64,000 nt of DNA from Corynebacterium guangdongense (lineage in GTDB: Bacteria > Actinomycetota > Actinomycetes > Mycobacteriales > Mycobacteriaceae). The notes beneath the pieces are model-generated. The model searched no databases, was not told the DNA's origin, and worked only from the letters and a program-made list of their open reading frames with translations. Made by a program: the position numbers and the translations under genes. The stretch spans positions 1,054,001 through 1,118,000 of the forward strand of contig NZ_CP047654.1 of NCBI RefSeq assembly GCF_030408915.1, written 5' to 3'. This document shows, in pieces, positions 59,327 to 64,000 of the stretch. The first letter of the stretch is position 1. Every line of letters begins with the position of its first letter.

Positions 59327-61990
59327 ATGATGATCCTGCACTCGCTGACCGTCAGCAACGTCCGCGCCATCGACCACCTGCACCTCGAGGAGCTGCCCGA
59401 GACCGGCGTCATCGTCATCCACGGCAACAACGAGGAGGGCAAGTCCACCATCCTCGACGCCCTCGACGCGGTGCTCAACATCAAGTACAACTCCGCGGCC
59501 AAGCCCATCAAGTCCCTCAAGCCGGTCGACCGCGACGTCTCACCCGAGGTCAGCGCGACGATGACCGTGGGGCCGGTGACCTTCCGCATCGCCAAGCGCT
59601 GGCTGAAGAAGAAGGAGGCGGAGCTGACCGTCACCGCCCCCACGCGCGAGAACCACACCGGCGGCGACGCCGAGGAGCGGCTGGCCGAGATCCTCCGCGA
59701 GCACCTCGACGCCGACCTGCTCAGGACCCTGTTCCTGCGGCAGGAGGATCTCGGCGAGGCAATCCAGGCCGCCGGCATCCCCACCCTGTCCGCCGCCCTG
59801 GCCAGCGCCCACGCCGACGGCGACGGCGGGCCCGTGGACGCTTCCGACGACGACGGGCTCATGCGCGCCGTCGATCAGGAGTACCTGCGCTACTTCACCC
59901 GCCGCGGCGACCAGAACAACAGCGTCAAGAAGTCCGTCCAGGACTGGAACAGGTCCGTCGAGGAGCTCGACGAGGCCACCGCCGAGCTCGAGCGCCTCCA
60001 GAACTACGTCGACCAGGTCGCCGTCAACGAGGCCGAACGCGACCGCGGCGACGCGGAGCTGCCCGGGGCGCTCGCCGCCCTCGAAAGCGCTGAAGAAGGC
60101 TTGTCGACAGCCCGCGCCACCCAGGAGAAGGCCACCGCCGCCCGCGCCGAGCGCGACCGCGCCGCCCGGGACCTGGAGGCCGCCCGCCAGTCGGTCGCCG
60201 ATCGGGAGCGGCGCCGTTCCGAGCTCGGGGAGCTGCACGCCCAGGCCGCCGCCATGGACGCTGAGGTCGAGGCGGCCCGCGAGGCCGCCGACGTCGAAAA
60301 GGAGCGACTGCGCCAGCTGCGCGAGGAACTGGGGACGGCCCGCTCCTCACGCACCGAGGCGCGCGAGCGCCTCACCCGGGCCAGCGCCACCCAGCGCCGG
60401 GCCACCGACCAGGCCCGCCACGCGGAACTGCGGAGCCTGCTGGGCACACTCGAGGAGCTGGACACGCGCATCGCGGACCTGCGGGCCCGGACCTCCGGGC
60501 GGCAGATCACCGGCGCCGACGTCCGCGCCGTCGAGGAGGCGGCCAACGAGGTGGCCGTCGCCGAGGCGCTGCGCCAGCGTGCGGTGCCGAGACTCGAACT
60601 CAGCGCCGCCTCTGACACGACCGTCACCGTCGATGGCGTGGAGACCGCGCTGGGGGCGGCCCCCCGGTCCGTGGATCTGGCCGAGGGCACCGAGATCACC
60701 GTCGGGGAGGTCACCGCCACCTACCGCGCCGGTGAGGGCGGGGGCGCCGACGCCGTTCGGCGCGCCGAGCAGGCCGCCGAGGCCCTCGATTCACTGCTGA
60801 CCGGGCTGGACTGCGAGTCGGTCGATCAGGCCCGGGCCGCCCGCGACCGGGCCACGAAACTCGCCGAGGAACTGGCCTCCGCCCAGCGCGAACGCACGGC
60901 CCTGCTGGCCGGGCGCGACGCGGAGGCGCTGCGGGCGGAGGCGGACCGGCTGGACCGCGAGCTCGGGGAGACCGACGCAGAGAACCCCGTCGACGCCGGG
61001 GACGTCGCCGCGGCCGTGGCGCAGGCGCAGGAGGACGGTGAGCGTCTCGAGGCCGAGATCTCGCGTCTGGAGCAGGCGATGGCGCCGTGGCAGGAGGGGA
61101 CCGCAGCCAAGAAGCACGTGGAGACCACCACGCGTCTCGACCAGCTCGCCACCCAGATCGGGGCCGCCGAAGCCACCCTCGACCAGCTCGAGGAGGCCCA
61201 GTCCCAGGAGTCCCTGGCGGCCGCGGTCACCGCGGCGGAGGAGGAGCTCAAGGCCCGGGAACAGGCGCTGGCCCAGGCCGAGCAGGCGGTCGCCGCCGCC
61301 GATCCGGATCACCACGAGGCGCTCGTGGAGGCCGCGTCCTCCCGCGTGAGCTCCATCCAGACCCGGGTGAAGAGCGCGACGCTGACCCTGGCGACCCTGT
61401 CCGGGCGCATCGACCAGGCCGCCGGCGCCGCGGAACGGGTGCAGAAGGCCAGCGCCCGGGAGGGGCGTCTGCGCCGCCACGTGGAGCAGCTGGAGTCCCG
61501 CGCCGCCGCCGCCCGGCGACTCCGGGAGGTGCTGGTGCGCCACCGCGCCGCCGCCCGGGCCCGCTACGCCCAGCCCTTCGCCGATGAGCTGACCACCCTC
61601 GCCTCGGCGGTCTTTGGTCCGCAGGTCCAGTTCACGCTCTCGGAGGACCTGGAGGTCACCCAGCGCACGGTTGGGGACGTGACGGTTCCGCTCGAGGCGC
61701 TGTCCGGCGGCGCCAAGGAGCAGCTGGCGATCCTCACCCGCTTCGCCATCGCCGGGCTGGTCGGCAGGGGCGGCGACGGGGCAGGGGAGCAGGGGTCCGT
61801 CGCCGCCCCCGTGATCGTCGACGACGCCCTCGGGGCCACCGACCCGCAGCGGCTGCAGCTGATGAACACCCTGTTCACCCGCCTGGGCAGGCAGACCCAG
61901 GTGCTGGTCCTGACTTGCTTCCCCAGCCGCTACGACTGGGTGGCCGGCAAGACCGAGTACTCCATGACGCAGCTGAAGACCGCCCGGTAG
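59327..61990 (+). CDS. SbcC/Rad50-like SMC-type ATPase without a zinc hook
   Basis: An 887-residue protein. Walker A GNNEEGKSTILDA lies at about 35-47; the coiled coil runs from about 205 to 780; the C-terminal lobe has signature LSGGAKEQLAIL and Walker B VIVDDALGATD. No C-x-x-C hook is present anywhere. In the middle (about 420-471) there is a short beta-rich insert, LELSAASDTTVTVDGVE to TEITVGEVTATY. This resembles YhaN/Rv1278-type proteins more than classical SbcC. AAGGAGG lies 10 bases before the ATG. It partners the phosphoesterase upstream in DNA end or secondary-structure processing. Confidence 0.87.
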   Translation: MMILHSLTVSNVRAIDHLHLEELPETGVIVIHGNNEEGKSTILDALDAVLNIKYNSAAKPIKSLKPVDRDVSPEVSATMTVGPVTFRIAKRWLKKKEAELTVTAPTRENHTGGDAEERLAEILREHLDADLLRTLFLRQEDLGEAIQAAGIPTLSAALASAHADGDGGPVDASDDDGLMRAVDQEYLRYFTRRGDQNNSVKKSVQDWNRSVEELDEATAELERLQNYVDQVAVNEAERDRGDAELPGALAALESAEEGLSTARATQEKATAARAERDRAARDLEAARQSVADRERRRSELGELHAQAAAMDAEVEAAREAADVEKERLRQLREELGTARSSRTEARERLTRASATQRRATDQARHAELRSLLGTLEELDTRIADLRARTSGRQITGADVRAVEEAANEVAVAEALRQRAVPRLELSAASDTTVTVDGVETALGAAPRSVDLAEGTEITVGEVTATYRAGEGGGADAVRRAEQAAEALDSLLTGLDCESVDQARAARDRATKLAEELASAQRERTALLAGRDAEALRAEADRLDRELGETDAENPVDAGDVAAAVAQAQEDGERLEAEISRLEQAMAPWQEGTAAKKHVETTTRLDQLATQIGAAEATLDQLEEAQSQESLAAAVTAAEEELKAREQALAQAEQAVAAADPDHHEALVEAASSRVSSIQTRVKSATLTLATLSGRIDQAAGAAERVQKASAREGRLRRHVEQLESRAAAARRLREVLVRHRAAARARYAQPFADELTTLASAVFGPQVQFTLSEDLEVTQRTVGDVTVPLEALSGGAKEQLAILTRFAIAGLVGRGGDGAGEQGSVAAPVIVDDALGATDPQRLQLMNTLFTRLGRQTQVLVLTCFPSRYDWVAGKTEYSMTQLKTAR

Positions 61991-62024
61991 GCGCGGGGCG
62001 GGCGTCGGCAGGCGTCGGAAAGCG

Positions 62025-62056
62025 CTCAACCCTCACCGCGGACGGTGAGGGTTGAG
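62025..62056. terminator. Terminator between the SbcC-like and YceI genes
   Basis: A 14-bp perfect stem CTCAACCCTCACCG / CGGTGAGGGTTGAG with loop CGGA, between convergent stops at 61990 and 62098. Confidence 0.85.
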
Positions 62057-62097
62057 TGCGGGAGGGGCAGGTCCGCCGCCGGCGGCCTGCGGGCGCC

Positions 62098-62631
62098 TTA
62101 ACGCTGGATGGCGGAGCCCTCGATCTCGATCTTGATCTTCTCGGAGACCAGGACGCCACCGGAGTTCAGCGGGGAGTTCCACTCCAGGCCCCAGTCCTTG
62201 CGGTTGATCTCGGTCTTGGCGTCGAAGCCGACGCGGGTCTGGCCCCACGGGTCAACCTCGGAGCCGAAGATCTCGACGTCCAGGACGACCGGCTTGGTGA
62301 CGTCCTTGATGGTCAGGTCGCCGGTGATCTTGGCGGCGTTCTCGCCCTCGAACTCGACGTTGGTGGACTTGAAGGTCATGTCCGGGTACTGCTCGACGTT
62401 GAAGAAGTCCTCGTTGCGGACGTGGCCGTCGCGGTCGGCGTTGTTGGTGTCGATGGAGGCGGTCTTCACGGTGACGTTGACGACGGAGTTGGCCGGGTTG
62501 GCCTCGTCGATGTTGACCTCGGAGGACCAGTCGGAGAAGGAACCGCGGACCTTGGTGACCATTGCGTGACGAGCGACGAAGCCGATGGTGGTGTGGGTCG
62601 GGTCCAGCTCGAAGGTGCCGTTGTAAGCCAT
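62098..62631 (-). CDS. YceI family protein
   Basis: A 177-residue lipocalin-like protein with the YceI pattern GTFELDPTHTTIGFVARHAM, then VRGSFSDWS, HVRNEDFFNVEQYPDMTFKS and GDLTIKDVTKPVVLDVE. The family binds isoprenoid or quinone-like ligands in a beta barrel. There is no signal peptide, so it is cytoplasmic. TAGGAG lies 8 bases before the ATG. It is divergent from the MarR-type gene; in C. glutamicum the matching gene is repressed by RosR and induced by peroxide, and a good operator match lies in the gap here. Confidence 0.92.
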   Translation of the reverse strand: MAYNGTFELDPTHTTIGFVARHAMVTKVRGSFSDWSSEVNIDEANPANSVVNVTVKTASIDTNNADRDGHVRNEDFFNVEQYPDMTFKSTNVEFEGENAAKITGDLTIKDVTKPVVLDVEIFGSEVDPWGQTRVGFDAKTEINRKDWGLEWNSPLNSGGVLVSEKIKIEIEGSAIQR

Positions 62632-62744
62632 GATGTACTCCTAAAAAATTGTGGGTCGGGTGCAGACCGCGTCTGCCCTTGATATCTTGCCAGCGAGTTA
62701 AGTTTCGTGCTCTGCCTCGCTGCTGCGGACCACACTACCAATTT

Positions 62745-62762
62745 GTGGTGACATGTCAACAA
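62745..62762. promoter_or_regulatory. Probable RosR operator
   Basis: GTGGTGACATGTCAACAA matches 16 of 18 positions of the RosR consensus reported for C. glutamicum (TTGTTGAYRYRTCAACWA, from memory). It lies between the YceI gene and the rosR-like gene, about 115 bases before the YceI start. Confidence 0.7.
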
Positions 62763-62921
62763 GAAATTTAAAGTAATTCGGGGAACGTCCGATTTTCGCA
62801 GCGTGAGGCGGCTGAATATAATTCGTGGCGAGCGCGTTCCGGTGTCGGCCGGTGGCCGCCCCTTTTTCTGCCCGGCAGGAGACTCTGGTTGGGGACGTTT
62901 CACCTTTCCCCCCGGGTGCAC

Positions 62922-62927
62922 TAAAGT
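62922..62927 (+). promoter_or_regulatory. -10 element of rosR, probable leaderless transcript
   Basis: TAAAGT ends 8 bases before ATG 62936 with no ribosome-binding site between; TTTCAC at 62898-62903 is a candidate -35 with an 18-base spacer. A half operator GTTGACATG covers the start codon, which would suit autoregulation. Confidence 0.5.
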
Positions 62928-62935
62928 TAGTTGAC

Positions 62936-63460
62936 ATGAACACAGATGCACGTTGGCTCAACGAGGACGAGCAGGCACTCTGGCGGCTGATGCTGGCCGC
63001 CAGCCGCAAGATCACCCGCGCCATGGACGAAACGCTCCAGGCGGGAAGCGAGCTCTCCTCCTCCGAATACTCCGTCCTGGTCTCCCTCTCCGAGGCCGAG
63101 GGCAACTCCCTCCGGCTGCGCGACCTGTGCACCGGACTCGACTGGGACCGGTCCCGCACCTCCCATCAGATCACCCGCATGGAACGCCGCGGGCTGGTCA
63201 CCAAATGCAAGAGCGAGAGCGACGCCCGGGGCGTCGTCGTGACCATCACCGACGAGGGGAAGAGGCGCCTCGACCTGGCCGCGCCCGAACACGTCGAATC
63301 CATCCGGCGCGTGATCTTCGACCACATGGACCCCGCCGACCGCCCGGCGCTGACCCGATTCCTGGAGGGCGTGGTGGCCGTGGACAACGTGCCCGGCGCC
63401 CCGGGCTTCACCGGCATGATCGTCGACCCCGCCCCGGGCTCAGTCCGCGTCCGGAGGTAA
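62936..63460 (+). CDS. rosR: MarR-type peroxide-sensing regulator, RosR-like
   Basis: A 174-residue winged-helix protein. The core is SSSEYSVLVSLSEAEGNSLR, then RDLCTGLDWDRSRTSHQITR (recognition helix) and MERRGLVTKCKSESDARGVV (wing). It has two cysteines, C65 and C91, near the positions of the redox-active cysteines of C. glutamicum RosR; a third one near the C-terminus in that protein is absent here. The divergent YceI gene and the operator between them support the assignment. It should repress the YceI gene until oxidised by peroxide. Confidence 0.87.
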   Translation: MNTDARWLNEDEQALWRLMLAASRKITRAMDETLQAGSELSSSEYSVLVSLSEAEGNSLRLRDLCTGLDWDRSRTSHQITRMERRGLVTKCKSESDARGVVVTITDEGKRRLDLAAPEHVESIRRVIFDHMDPADRPALTRFLEGVVAVDNVPGAPGFTGMIVDPAPGSVRVRR

Positions 63461-63495
63461 CGGCCCACCCACTGCGCCAGCGTTCATCCGTCCAC

Positions 63496-63527
63496 GCCGG
63501 CCCGCCCCACATCCGGGGCGGGCCGGC
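63496..63527 (+). terminator. rosR terminator
   Basis: A 13-bp perfect stem GCCGGCCCGCCCC / GGGGCGGGCCGGC with loop ACATCC, followed by GAGACCGTTTCC, 35 bases after the rosR stop. Confidence 0.82.
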
Positions 63528-63669
63528 GAGACCGTTTCCGGGGAGCGGGCCACCCCGACGTGCGAATCAGGGAGGAAACCAGGGGGAATCCCTATGTCCT
63601 TTGCGCCCGGTCAGGCGTTGAATGGGAGATAGGGAACGAGAGTCCACACCCCCCGAAGGAATGAGAACC

Positions 63670-63951
63670 ATGACCTACCGCAGCGCCTACGACAACATCG
63701 ACAGCAACTCCATCAACGACGACTTCACCGTCAAGCCCCAGAGCGCCGGCGCCCGTCTCCAGAACATGCTCGGCCGACGCCTGACCCGCTCCACCACCGA
63801 CAACTGGGTCGGCGGCGTCCTCTCCGGCATCGGTGAGACCTACGGCATCAACACCACCCTGCTGCGCGTGCTGTTCATCGCCTCCCTGATGCTGCCCGGC
63901 CCGCAGGTGCTGCTCTACCTCGTCGCCTGGCTGATCATGCCGACAAACTAG
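63670..63951 (+). CDS. PspC domain membrane protein
   Basis: A 93-residue protein. A hydrophilic start (1-40) is followed by the PspC domain: GRRLTRSTTDNWVGGVLSGI, GETYGINTTLLRVLFIASLM and a second helix LLYLVAWLIMP. PspC proteins sit in the cytoplasmic membrane and often signal envelope stress; here the domain is alone. ATG 63670 has GAAGGA 9 bases upstream and is preferred to ATG 63661, which touches that sequence. Confidence 0.88.
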   Translation: MTYRSAYDNIDSNSINDDFTVKPQSAGARLQNMLGRRLTRSTTDNWVGGVLSGIGETYGINTTLLRVLFIASLMLPGPQVLLYLVAWLIMPTN

Positions 63952-63965
63952 CGTCATCAGGCCGC

Positions 63966-63995
63966 CCCCGGCCCCGCGTCCTTCCCGGGCCGGGG
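63966..63995 (+). terminator. Terminator after the PspC gene
   Basis: A 9-bp stem CCCCGGCCC (63966-63974) / GGGCCGGGG (63987-63995) followed by TCTTG at the window edge. Confidence 0.65.
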
Positions 63996-64000
63996 TCTTG

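Larger units (their letters stand above)
62632..62935. other. 304-bp regulatory region between the YceI gene and rosR
   Basis: An AT-richer divergent control region (notably 62690-62830). It holds the RosR-like operator at 62745-62762 and the start-proximal -10 of rosR. No coding region is convincing. Confidence 0.7.

Overview
The window is high-GC actinobacterial DNA and almost certainly a Corynebacterium chromosome; the species cannot be named from this alone. The grounds are gene content and order typical of that genus and partly shared with Mycobacterium: dapD, a folP2-gpgS cluster with a DivIVA-like and a DUF3117 gene, divergent glgA/glgC, sigE-cseE-tatB, mrp, an odhA that fuses an E2 catalytic domain to E1, and a divergent YceI / RosR-type MarR pair. 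Nearly everything looks like vertically inherited core genome with short intergenic gaps and perfect-stem terminators between convergent genes.

Layout. 1-5.0 kb: the end of a nuclease-fold protein, an XRE regulator/membrane protein pair, an F420-type NAD(P) oxidoreductase, and a minus-strand group of dapD, an aroP-like permease and a truncated DapD paralogue. 5.2-9.3 kb: LOG protein, FolP2, GpgS (methylglucose lipopolysaccharide precursor), DivIVA-like and DUF3117 proteins, and an RlmA-like methyltransferase. 9.3-13.3 kb: glycogen genes glgA and glgC, with a GH32-fold gene that lacks its catalytic acids placed downstream of glgA. 13.3-16 kb: a methyltransferase-like protein, sigma E, its zinc anti-sigma factor, and TatB. 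16-20.6 kb: Mrp/ApbC, DUF1003 and PRC/MgtE-N/CBS proteins, a stress protein and a lipoprotein. 20.7-29.4 kb, minus strand: EcsC-like protein, a single-chain ABC exporter and 2-oxoglutarate dehydrogenase OdhA. 29.4-36.5 kb: carboxylesterase, a very acidic protein, two MFS exporters and a DedA protein. 36.5-40.2 kb: nucleoside hydrolase followed by an ECF transporter (S, T and a fused double ATPase).

40.3-43.7 kb is the one clear foreign-looking island. Its base composition is near balanced, and it carries a NUDIX hydrolase overlapping by 4 bp a 980-residue phospholipase-D / helicase / DUF3427 protein. This is the best candidate in the window for an undescribed (probably defence-related) system. 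43.7-54 kb returns to core genes: sulfurtransferase, two VOC proteins, amino acid permease, DeaD-type RNA helicase with an RGG tail, membrane proteins, a surface-exposed HNH nuclease and PutP. 54.1-62 kb is a DNA-processing cluster: SNF2 helicase, SWIM protein, and an Rv1277/Rv1278-like SbcD/SbcC pair without a zinc hook. The window ends with YceI, a RosR-like peroxide regulator with a good operator match between them, and a PspC protein.

A theme is the number of enzyme-fold proteins whose catalytic or cofactor motifs have been lost (DapD paralogue, GH32, methyltransferase before sigE, RlmA-like, FolP2), each next to an intact partner gene or regulator. All statements come from reading the sequence and from knowledge of the families; no database searches were run.
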